From the NCBI GenBank assembly GCA_004297005.1, contig SCVA01000027.1, positions 1-64,000 on the forward strand: a stretch of 64,000 nucleotides of DNA, in the 5' to 3' direction. Shown piece after piece: positions 52,624 to 64,000 of the stretch; within the stretch, counting starts at the first letter, position 1, and each line of letters starts with the position of its first letter. The translations under genes were made by a program, and so were the position numbers. The notes under the pieces were generated by a model that made no database searches, was not told where the DNA came from, and was given only the letters and a program-made list of their open reading frames with translations. This DNA comes from Nevskiaceae bacterium. GTDB taxonomy: Bacteria > Pseudomonadota > Gammaproteobacteria > Nevskiales > Nevskiaceae.

Positions 52624-53961
52624 TTAGGCCAGCGTCCGCACCAGATCCGCAATACGTTCGGCCATCCGCCTGCTCAATGCGGCCTCATCGGCCTCGACCA
52701 TCACCCGAACCAGCGGCTCGGTTCCGGAGGCGCGCAGCAGCACCCTGCCCCTGACCCCCAGCTCTTTTTCTACCGCAGCCACTTCGGCAAGCACGACTGG
52801 CCGCTCGACCAGACTCTTGGCACCGCCAGCGACGCGGACATTGATCAGCACCTGCGGAAACTTTGACAGGCCGCCAAGCAGATCACCCAGCGAGCGGCCG
52901 GACTCGACCATGGCCGCCAGCACCTGCAAGGCGGTCACGGTACCGTCTCCGGTGCCGGCGCGGTCCAGGCAGATCGTGTGGCCGGAAGTCTCCCCCCCCA
53001 GCACTCCGCCCTTGCTCTTGAGCAGTTCCATCACGTAGCGATCACCCACCTTGGCCCGCTCGAACTCCAGGCCCAAACCGCGCAAGGCCTGCTCCAGACC
53101 GAGGTTGGACATCAGGGTGCCCACCACAGGACCGCGCAGGCTGCCAGCCGCCAGGCGCTGACGGGCGATCAGATAAAGAATGTCGTCGCCATCGATCTCG
53201 CGGCCGTCATCGGCCACCATCAGGCAACGGTCAGCGTCGCCATCCAGTGCGACACCAACGTCGGCGCGATGCTCGAGCACCGCCGCTTTCAGCAGATCCA
53301 AGTGAGTCGACCCGCAGCCCCGGTTGATGTTGAAGCCATCCGGGCGGTCACCGATCGCGACGACCTGGGCGCCCAACTCGGCGAATACCGCCGGAGCCGT
53401 CTTGTAGGCCGCGCCGTTGGCGCAATCGACGACGATCTTCAAGCCGGCCAGCGTCGCCTCGCCAGGAAAACTGCTCTTGCAGAACTCGATGTAGCGCCCT
53501 GCGGCATCATCGATACGGCGCGCACGCCCCAACTGCTCGGCGGCGACGATCTGCATGGGCTGATCCAGCAGTGCCTCGATTTCCAGCTCCACCGCATCGC
53601 TCAGCTTGCCGCCGTCGGCGCCGAAGAATTTCACTCCGTTGTCGTAATGCGGATTGTGCGAGGCGGAGATCACCACGCCCGCCTGGCAGCGCAGAGCCCG
53701 TGTCAGATAGGCAACACCGGGGGTCGGTAGCGGCCCTAATAAATCCGACTCGACCCCGGCGGCAGCAAAGCCGGCCTCCAGGGCCGACTCGAACATGTAT
53801 CCCGAACGACGAGTGTCCTTACCGATCAGCACCCTTGCGCCGGGCACGCGACCGAGCACGCGACCAGCGGCCCAGCCCAGCTTCAGGGCAAAATCCGGCG
53901 TCATCGGCGCCTGGCCGACCGTGCCGCGGATACCGTCGGTACCGAAATACTGGCGTGTCAT
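52624..53961 (-). CDS. glmM: Phosphoglucosamine mutase
   Basis: The 445-residue protein begins [33 protein letters not shown] and has [20 protein letters not shown] with the phosphorylated Ser, the metal loop [20 protein letters not shown] and [23 protein letters not shown]. It makes glucosamine-1-phosphate for peptidoglycan and LPS. Its ATG follows the folP stop with no spacer, so the two are cotranslated. Confidence 0.97.
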   Translation of the reverse strand: MTRQYFGTDGIRGTVGQAPMTPDFALKLGWAAGRVLGRVPGARVLIGKDTRRSGYMFESALEAGFAAAGVESDLLGPLPTPGVAYLTRALRCQAGVVISASHNPHYDNGVKFFGADGGKLSDAVELEIEALLDQPMQIVAAEQLGRARRIDDAAGRYIEFCKSSFPGEATLAGLKIVVDCANGAAYKTAPAVFAELGAQVVAIGDRPDGFNINRGCGSTHLDLLKAAVLEHRADVGVALDGDADRCLMVADDGREIDGDDILYLIARQRLAAGSLRGPVVGTLMSNLGLEQALRGLGLEFERAKVGDRYVMELLKSKGGVLGGETSGHTICLDRAGTGDGTVTALQVLAAMVESGRSLGDLLGGLSKFPQVLINVRVAGGAKSLVERPVVLAEVAAVEKELGVRGRVLLRASGTEPLVRVMVEADEAALSRRMAERIADLVRTLA

Positions 53962-54804
53962 CTAATGGCTCTCCCCGCGCGCCTCGCGGATGGCCAGAGC
54001 GGTCTGCACCGCCTGCACCGTGGCACGCACATCGTGGGCGCGGATTATCGCCGCCCCCTGCTGGATGGCAAGCGCCGCCGTCACCACACTGGGGACCAGG
54101 CGTTCGGCCACCGGCAAGCCCAGCAGCTTGCCGAACAGGGATTTTCTCGACACTCCCAGCAACAAGGGGCAGCCAAGGTCGACGAAGGCATCCAGCCGCG
54201 CCAGCAGGCGCAGGTTGTGCTCCAGACTCTTGCCGAAGCCAATCCCGGGATCGACCAACAGGCGGGCGCGGGGAATACCGGCCGATAGGCAGGCTTCGAT
54301 TCTCTCAAGCAATGCGGCTCGCACCTCGGCCAGCACATCCCGATAACGCGGCGCCTCCTGCATGCTGCGCGGCTCGCCCTGCATGTGCATTAGACAGACC
54401 GCCGCGCCGGTTTCCGCGGCCGCCTCGATCGCACCATCCGCGCGCAGCGCATTGACGTCATTGATCAGGCTGGCGCCCGCCTTCATAGCCGTCCGCATCA
54501 CCGCCGGCTTCATGGTGTCGATCGAAATCACACAGTCCAGCTCGCGCGCCAGCCGCTCAATGATCGGCACAACCCGATCCAGCTCCTCCTGCTCCGATAC
54601 CGGGGCGGCGCCCGGCCGGGTGGACTCGCCTCCCACGTCAATCAGGCGCGCGCCTTCTGCCTGCATCTGCCGCGCCTGTGCCAGGGCCTGGGCAGGCTCC
54701 AACCAGAGACCTCCGTCAGAGAACGAGTCCGGAGTGATATTGAGAATGCCCATCACCGCCGGCACGGCAAGATCGAGTTGACGGTCTGGCAACTGAAGGA
54801 TCAA
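53962..54804 (-). CDS. folP: Dihydropteroate synthase
   Basis: The 280-residue protein shows VMGILNITPDSFSDGG, QMQAEGARLIDVGGESTRPGA, SIDTMKPAVMRTAMKAGASLINDVNALR and LLVDPGIGFGKSLEHNL, the family's substrate loops. It joins p-aminobenzoate to the pterin in folate synthesis and is the sulfonamide target. The start taken is TTG at 54804; no ATG gives a full N-terminus and no clear Shine-Dalgarno is seen, so the exact start is uncertain. It sits 72 bases after ftsH behind a terminator-like hairpin. Confidence 0.94.
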   Translation of the reverse strand: MILQLPDRQLDLAVPAVMGILNITPDSFSDGGLWLEPAQALAQARQMQAEGARLIDVGGESTRPGAAPVSEQEELDRVVPIIERLARELDCVISIDTMKPAVMRTAMKAGASLINDVNALRADGAIEAAAETGAAVCLMHMQGEPRSMQEAPRYRDVLAEVRAALLERIEACLSAGIPRARLLVDPGIGFGKSLEHNLRLLARLDAFVDLGCPLLLGVSRKSLFGKLLGLPVAERLVPSVVTAALAIQQGAAIIRAHDVRATVQAVQTALAIREARGESH

Positions 54805-54823
54805 GACGATGGAAAACCGGGAG

Positions 54824-54860
54824 TGGAAAAAGAAAATGGGGCCGGCAGAACCGACCCCAT
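54824..54860 (-). terminator. Terminator between ftsH and folP
   Basis: On the minus strand a 10-base-pair stem with one mismatch (54836-54845 with 54851-54860) is followed by TTTTCTTTTTCC. It should end most ftsH transcripts, so folP-glmM needs read-through or its own promoter. Confidence 0.65.
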
Positions 54861-54876
54861 TACCGGAACTTGCAGC

Positions 54877-56790
<1,914 letters not shown>

Positions 56791-56838
56791 GGATTCACCT
56801 TCACTTCCGACTACTACAGAAAATTCGCAAATTTGACC

Positions 56839-57468
56839 TTACACCCGGCGAAAGTTCTTCGCCACCAGATAGACCTCGCTGGAGCGTGGGCGGCTGGCTT
56901 TGGGCTTACGAATGGCCACCGAACCGAAAGCCTCCCGAACCTGCTTGAGATAGGCGTCAAATCCTTCTCCCTGGAATACCTTCACTACAAAGGCCCCCTG
57001 GGGCTTGAGATGCTGCTTGGCAAACTCCAGCGCCAGTTCGCAGAGATACAGGCTGGCAGCTTGGTCGGCGGCATCAATGCCGGAGATATTGGGGGCCATG
57101 TCCGACAACACAAGGTCCAGCGCCTGTTCGCCGACCAGGGCCTCGACCCCTTTCAGCACCGAGTCCTCCCGAAAGTCCCCGCAGAGAAAATCCACCCCCG
57201 GAATCGGCTCGATATCGAGGATGTCAGTGGCGATAACCCTGCCCTTGGGGCCGACCATGGGACGCGCCATCTGACTCCACCCCCCAGGGGCGGCGCCCAG
57301 ATCAACCAAGGCCATGCCCGGTTTGATCAGACGGTCCTTCTCATTGATTTCCTGCAGCTTGAACACCGCCCGCGAGCGGTAGCCCAGGCGCCGCGCCTCC
57401 TGCACATAGTGGTCGGCGTTGTGCTCGGCCAGCCAGCGGGCGGAGGAGGGACGGCGTTTCTGGCTCAC
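56839..57468 (-). CDS. rlmE: 23S rRNA (uridine-2'-O)-methyltransferase RlmE
   Basis: The 209-residue protein begins at GTG, overlapping the greA stop by one base. It has VDLGAAPGGWSQMARPMVGPKGRVIATDIL (SAM motif), the LVLSDMAPNISG block with the catalytic Asp, and FVVKVFQGEGFDAYLKQVREAFGSVAIRKPKASRPRSSEVYLVAKNFR. It methylates U2552 of 23S rRNA late in 50S assembly. The order greA-rlmE-ftsH is as in other gammaproteobacteria, but the yhbY gene usually found next to rlmE is absent. Confidence 0.95.
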   Translation of the reverse strand: MSQKRRPSSARWLAEHNADHYVQEARRLGYRSRAVFKLQEINEKDRLIKPGMALVDLGAAPGGWSQMARPMVGPKGRVIATDILDIEPIPGVDFLCGDFREDSVLKGVEALVGEQALDLVLSDMAPNISGIDAADQAASLYLCELALEFAKQHLKPQGAFVVKVFQGEGFDAYLKQVREAFGSVAIRKPKASRPRSSEVYLVAKNFRRV

Positions 57469-57944
57469 TAGACGTAGTGCACCGCGACGATTTCCAGCTC
57501 GCGGGTGCCTCGCGGAGTCGCCACGCCCACCGCGTCGCCTTCCAGCTTGCCGATCAGCGCGCGGGCGATCGGCGAATTCACCGAGATCAGGTTCTGCTTG
57601 ATGTCGGCCTCGTCCTCGCCAACGATCTGGTAGCGCAGCTCCTCGCCGCTATCGCTGTCGACCAGCTCCACCGTGACCCCGAATACCACTTTGCCATTCT
57701 TCGGCAGCTTAGTCGGGTCGATGACCTGGGCATTGGAGAGCTTGGCCTCGATCTCGGTGATCCGGCCTTCGTTGAAACCATGTTGCTCGCGGGCCGCGGC
57801 GTACTCGGCGTTCTCCTTGAGGTCACCGTGGGCACGGGCCTCTTCGACAGCGGCGATGATCTTCGGGCGCAATTCGGACTTGCGCTCGCGCAATTCCTCC
57901 CGAAGCTTGTCGGCGCCACGCAGGGTCATGGGGGTCTTGATCAT
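57468..57944 (-). CDS. greA: Transcription elongation factor GreA
   Basis: From the ATG at 57944 the protein has 158 residues, the normal length: [59 protein letters not shown] forms the coiled-coil with its acidic tip, and [52 protein letters not shown] the C-terminal FKBP-like domain. It rescues backtracked RNA polymerase. An in-frame upstream ATG (57995) is not conserved. Confidence 0.96.
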   Translation of the reverse strand: MIKTPMTLRGADKLREELRERKSELRPKIIAAVEEARAHGDLKENAEYAAAREQHGFNEGRITEIEAKLSNAQVIDPTKLPKNGKVVFGVTVELVDSDSGEELRYQIVGEDEADIKQNLISVNSPIARALIGKLEGDAVGVATPRGTRELEIVAVHYV

Positions 57945-58030
57945 GTGAAACGGTTTCCAGTGTTCGCCAGCCGGCGCGGTCGCTACCCTCGCCAAAAGCG
58001 GGATCCAGCGCCGCGGATCGGTGGCTGATG

Positions 58031-61240
<3,210 letters not shown>

Positions 61241-61253
61241 GGTTCTCGTCTCT

Positions 61254-61901
61254 CTAGAGGCTGGCCGTGGCCAGCTTGGCGCTGAACGCCATGAACAGAA
61301 CACCGGCCAGACCGGTCCCACCCGCCGCCAGGCGGCGACGGGAGCGGACACTCTCCGCCAGGCGGCTGCCGGCGAAGATCAGGGCGGTGAGGTACATAAA
61401 GCTGATCGTCTGCAGCATCAGCCCCAGCAGCGTGAAGCTCAGCCCGGGATGCGGGTAGGCCGGGTCCACGAACTGGATGAAGTAGGACATGAAGAACAGG
61501 ATCGCCTTCGGATTGGTCAGGCAGACGCCGACGGTCCGTGTGAACGGATTCGCCACCCGAGCCAGCGGCATCGCCGGCGTCGAATCCGCCAACCGCGCCT
61601 GCCGCCAGGCCTGGGCGGCGGCGCGCAGCAAGCCCAGCCCCAGCCAGGCCAGATACGCTGCACCGGCCAGCCGCAGAGCCAGATAGGCGCTCGGATAGGC
61701 CTTCGCCAGCGCCGCCACGCCCAATACCGAGGCGAGCATCAGGATGGCGTCACCAACCATCACTCCCGCCGCGGCGCGATAGCCATCGCGCACACCCTGG
61801 CGCGCGGCCACGCTGAGCACGAACAGGGAGTTCGGGCCGGGCAGCAGAATGATGATCACCGTCCCGATCAGGTAGGCGGTGAGGTCGGTGATGCCGAACA
61901 T
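61254..61901 (-). CDS. LysE/RhtB-family amino acid exporter between carA and carB
   Basis: From the ATG at 61901 the protein has 215 residues and about six membrane segments. The opening [55 protein letters not shown] is the LysE family signature, and [15 protein letters not shown] and [16 protein letters not shown] follow in the RhtB/LeuE order. It should export a neutral or basic amino acid. It begins two bases after the carA stop and ends 13 before carB, so it is part of the operon. A 216-residue ORF at the same place is known from Pseudomonas aeruginosa, to my recollection. Confidence 0.9.
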   Translation of the reverse strand: MFGITDLTAYLIGTVIIILLPGPNSLFVLSVAARQGVRDGYRAAAGVMVGDAILMLASVLGVAALAKAYPSAYLALRLAGAAYLAWLGLGLLRAAAQAWRQARLADSTPAMPLARVANPFTRTVGVCLTNPKAILFFMSYFIQFVDPAYPHPGLSFTLLGLMLQTISFMYLTALIFAGSRLAESVRSRRRLAAGGTGLAGVLFMAFSAKLATASL

Positions 61902-61903
61902 CG

Positions 61904-63043
61904 CTAGGCCTGCTTCGCCTGTATCAGGCTGATGAAGCGGTCGAACAGGACACCGACATCGTGCGGTCCGGGGCTGGCTTCCGGGTGCCCCTGGAAGCTG
62001 AAGGCCGGCGCATCGGTCAAGGCAATGCCCTGGTTGGAGCCATCGAACAGCGAGCGGTGGGTGACCTTCACGTTGGCCGGCAGTGTCGTCTCGTCCACCG
62101 CGAAGCCGTGGTTCTGGCTGGTGATCATCACCTGGCCGCTGGCGAGGTCCTGCACCGGATGGTTGGCGCCGTGGTGGCCGAACTTCATCTTCAGGGTCTT
62201 GGCCCCGGCGGCGAGGCCGAGTATCTGGTGCCCCAGGCAGATGCCGAAGGTCGGCAGCTTGGCGGCGATGAACTCGCGGGCGGCGGCGATGGCGTAGGTG
62301 CAAGGCTCCGGGTCACCGGGCCCGTTGCTGAGCATGACGCCGTCCGGCTTGAGCTTGAACACCTCGGCGGCCGGCGTCTGCGCCGGCACCACGGTGAGCC
62401 TGCAACCCCGGTCCACCAGCATGCGCAGAATGTTGCGCTTGACGCCGAAGTCGTAGACCACGACGTGGAAACGCGCGTCCTTCAGCTCGGTCTCGCGATT
62501 GGTCTCCAGCGTCCAGGAGCCCTTGGTCCAGGGATAGGACGCCTTCACCGAAACCACTTTCGCGAGGTCGGCGCCCTTGAGTCCCTTGAAACCACGGGCG
62601 GCTTCCAGGGCCTGCGCCTCGGTCACGTCCGGGCCAGCGACGATGGCGCCGTTTTGGGCCCCCTTGTCGCGCAGGATGCGGGTCAAGCGGCGAGTGTCGA
62701 TGCCGGCGATGGCCACCGTCCCCTGCTCGGCCAGATAGGCGCGGAAATCCTGGGTCGAGCGGAAATTGGAAGGAGCGCGCGGCACCTCGCGCAGAACCAG
62801 ACCGGCGAGCCGTACCTTGCCGGACTCGTCGTCCTCGGCATTCACACCGACATTGCCGACGTGCGGATAGGTCAGCGTGACAATCTGATCCGTGTAGGAG
62901 GTATCCGTGAGAATTTCCTGGTATCCGGTCATGGCGGTGTTGAACACCACCTCGCCCGTGGTGACGCCGGCGGCGCCAATGGAAATTCCTTTAAAAACAG
63001 ACCCATCAGCGAGGGCCAACAGGGCGGTAGCAGCTTTGTTCAT
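61904..63043 (-). CDS. carA: Carbamoyl-phosphate synthase small subunit
   Basis: From the ATG at 63043 the protein has 379 residues: an N-terminal CPSase domain ([62 protein letters not shown]) and a class I glutamine amidotransferase domain with the catalytic Cys in [33 protein letters not shown]. It supplies ammonia to CarB. A hairpin with a T tract lies in its predicted leader. An in-frame ATG at 63079 directly after that hairpin is a less likely start. Confidence 0.97.
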   Translation of the reverse strand: MNKAATALLALADGSVFKGISIGAAGVTTGEVVFNTAMTGYQEILTDTSYTDQIVTLTYPHVGNVGVNAEDDESGKVRLAGLVLREVPRAPSNFRSTQDFRAYLAEQGTVAIAGIDTRRLTRILRDKGAQNGAIVAGPDVTEAQALEAARGFKGLKGADLAKVVSVKASYPWTKGSWTLETNRETELKDARFHVVVYDFGVKRNILRMLVDRGCRLTVVPAQTPAAEVFKLKPDGVMLSNGPGDPEPCTYAIAAAREFIAAKLPTFGICLGHQILGLAAGAKTLKMKFGHHGANHPVQDLASGQVMITSQNHGFAVDETTLPANVKVTHRSLFDGSNQGIALTDAPAFSFQGHPEASPGPHDVGVLFDRFISLIQAKQA

Positions 63044-63080
63044 GGTCGCAGTAGCTCGGCAACTTCGGGGTGCGGCCATG

Positions 63081-63104
63081 AAAAAGGGGGCTTTTGGCCC
63101 CCTT
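63081..63104 (-). terminator. Hairpin with T tract in the carA leader
   Basis: On the minus strand AAGGGGGC pairs with GCCCCCTT (63097-63104 with 63084-63091) around a 5-base loop and runs into TTTTT. It lies between the predicted promoter and carA, so it may attenuate carA or terminate the upstream radical SAM gene. Confidence 0.65.
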
Positions 63105-63122
63105 CTTCAGGATTAAGGCGAT

Positions 63123-63151
63123 AGTTTAGCGGTTTAGGGGCATTTCGTCCA
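63123..63151 (-). promoter_or_regulatory. Candidate carA promoter
   Basis: On the minus strand TGGACG (63146-63151) and TAAACT (63123-63128) are 17 bases apart, each matching four of six consensus positions. The start would be near 63116, giving a leader of about 73 bases that contains the hairpin. Confidence 0.4.
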
Positions 63152-63172
63152 TGAAAACCCGCTCCCGGAAAG

Positions 63173-64000
63173 CTAGAACAGACCCAACTGCCCCCCCAGC
63201 GAGGGCGGCCGGAACCGCGCACTGCTCAGGCTCAGCCGCTCGCCGGTAGCCAGCCCCAGCCGCCGGCAGGCCAGCTCGAAGCGTCGGCGCAGCAGCTCGG
63301 CCACTGGCCCGCTGCCGCGAAAGCGGCTGCCCCATTCGGACTGATAGTCGGCGCCGCCTCGGGTATCGCGGATCAGGCTCATCACATGCGCGGCGCGGTC
63401 CGGGAAGTGCGTGGCCAGCCATTCCTGAAACAGCGGCGAAACCTCACCGGGCAGGCGTACCAGGATGGTGCTGGCGCGCTGCGCTCCGGCCTTGCTGGCG
63501 GCTTCCAGGATCTGCTCGAGTTCGTGGTCGTTGATGCGCGGGATCATCGGCGAAGCATTGACGCCCACCGGCACCCCGGCCGCGCGCAGCTCGCGGATCG
63601 CCCGCAGCCGCGCGCCGGGGCTGGCGGCGCGCGGCTCTAGGATGCGCTTCAGGGCCGGGTCCAGGGTGGTCAGGCTGATATAGACCGCCACCAGATCGAG
63701 CTTGGCCATCTCGGCCAGCAGGTCGAGGTCACGCAACACCAGCACCCCCTTAGTGACGAGGGCCACCGGATGACGCGCTTCGAGCAGCACTTCCAGCACG
63801 CCCCGGGTCAGTTTCAGCTCGCGCTCGCAAGGCTGGTAGGGATCGGTGCTGCTCCCGAGATTGATCGCGGAGGGCCGGTAGCCGGGCGCCGCCAGCTCCT
63901 GTTTCAGCAGCTTCGCCGCCTCCGGCTTGTAGAACAGCTTGGTCTCGAAATCGAGGCCCGGTGACAGGCTCAGGTAGGCATGGGTCGGACGCGCGTAGCA
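63173..64000 (-). CDS. PA0069-type radical SAM protein (partial)
   Basis: The frame is open to the right edge of the window; 275 residues are visible. The first visible residues CYARPTHAYLSLSPGLDFETKLFYKPEAAKLL are the end of the CxxxCxxC iron-sulphur motif and the following block of the PA0069/SPL-like radical SAM family; the continuing PSAINLGSSTDPYQPCERELKLTRGVLEVLLEARHPVALVTKGVLVLRD supports it. An internal ATG at 63799 is not the true start. The reaction is unknown; homologues resemble DNA photoproduct lyases only distantly. It ends 130 bases before carA. Confidence 0.88.
   Translation of the reverse strand, partial: CYARPTHAYLSLSPGLDFETKLFYKPEAAKLLKQELAAPGYRPSAINLGSSTDPYQPCERELKLTRGVLEVLLEARHPVALVTKGVLVLRDLDLLAEMAKLDLVAVYISLTTLDPALKRILEPRAASPGARLRAIRELRAAGVPVGVNASPMIPRINDHELEQILEAASKAGAQRASTILVRLPGEVSPLFQEWLATHFPDRAAHVMSLIRDTRGGADYQSEWGSRFRGSGPVAELLRRRFELACRRLGLATGERLSLSSARFRPPSLGGQLGLF

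Noticed and set aside
57421-57480. A missing or broken yhbY gene between greA and rlmE
   Set aside because: greA and rlmE overlap by one base, so there is no room for a remnant; yhbY is simply not at this locus.

Overview
The window is high-GC chromosomal DNA (about two thirds G+C by eye) from a gammaproteobacterium. Several gene orders are classical for that class: hemA-prfA-prmC facing lolB-ispE-prs-rplY-pth-ychF, and a long run carA-(LysE)-carB-greA-rlmE-ftsH-folP-glmM-tpiA-secG-tRNA-Leu-tRNA-fMet-rimP-nusA-infB-rbfA-truB-rpsO-pnp. The tpiA-secG pair and a LysE-type gene between carA and carB resemble Pseudomonas. A PHB-type PhaR regulator next to gluQ points instead to a polyhydroxyalkanoate-making lineage such as Nevskiales or relatives. 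I cannot name a genus.

Layout. 1-10.7 kb: assorted housekeeping and stress genes (transglutaminase-like end, secreted cyclophilin, GFA protein, flavin reductase, Tat-exported HisC-like aminotransferase, PBP4, truncated haemoglobin overlapping a class III cyclase, MFS pump, HslR, YoaK-type protein, EEP hydrolase). 10.8-16.4 kb: RhlE helicase, CBS protein, MscS channel, a NUDIX-MBL fusion and small envelope genes. 16-24.2 kb: a leftward translation-related operon (hemA, prfA, Cys-rich lipoprotein, prmC, ThiF/MoeB-like, a catalytically dead JAMM-like protein) facing TPR protein-lolB-ispE. 24.2-28.6 kb: tRNA-Gln, prs, a foreign-looking nuclease-fold gene, rplY, pth, ychF. 28.68-30.88 kb: tRNA-Met followed by a decayed integrative island holding two dead tyrosine recombinases, one P4-type and one integron-type, and small low-GC ORFs. 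It ends at a degenerate copy of the tRNA 3' end. 30.9-40.3 kb: S9 peptidase, serine hydrolase, and a glycerol/ether-lipid-like set (FGGY kinase, GlpD-like, AGPS-like, HAD phosphatase). 40.4-41.9 kb: gluQ and phaR. 41.9-42.4 kb: a gene-free stretch with a near-consensus sigma70 promoter and a run of hairpins ending in a strong terminator. 42.4-63.0 kb: the large leftward transcription/translation supercluster. The window ends inside a PA0069-type radical SAM gene.

The most promising undescribed item is the candidate small RNA at about 42069-42197. Its promoter start region shares a 12-base motif (11 of 12 identical) with the sequence just upstream of phaR, which suggests that PhaR controls both. 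Other items worth following are the tRNA-Met island relic, the pseudo-JAMM gene, the cyclase/haemoglobin overlap, the nuclease-fold gene between prs and rplY, and a hairpin in the carA leader.
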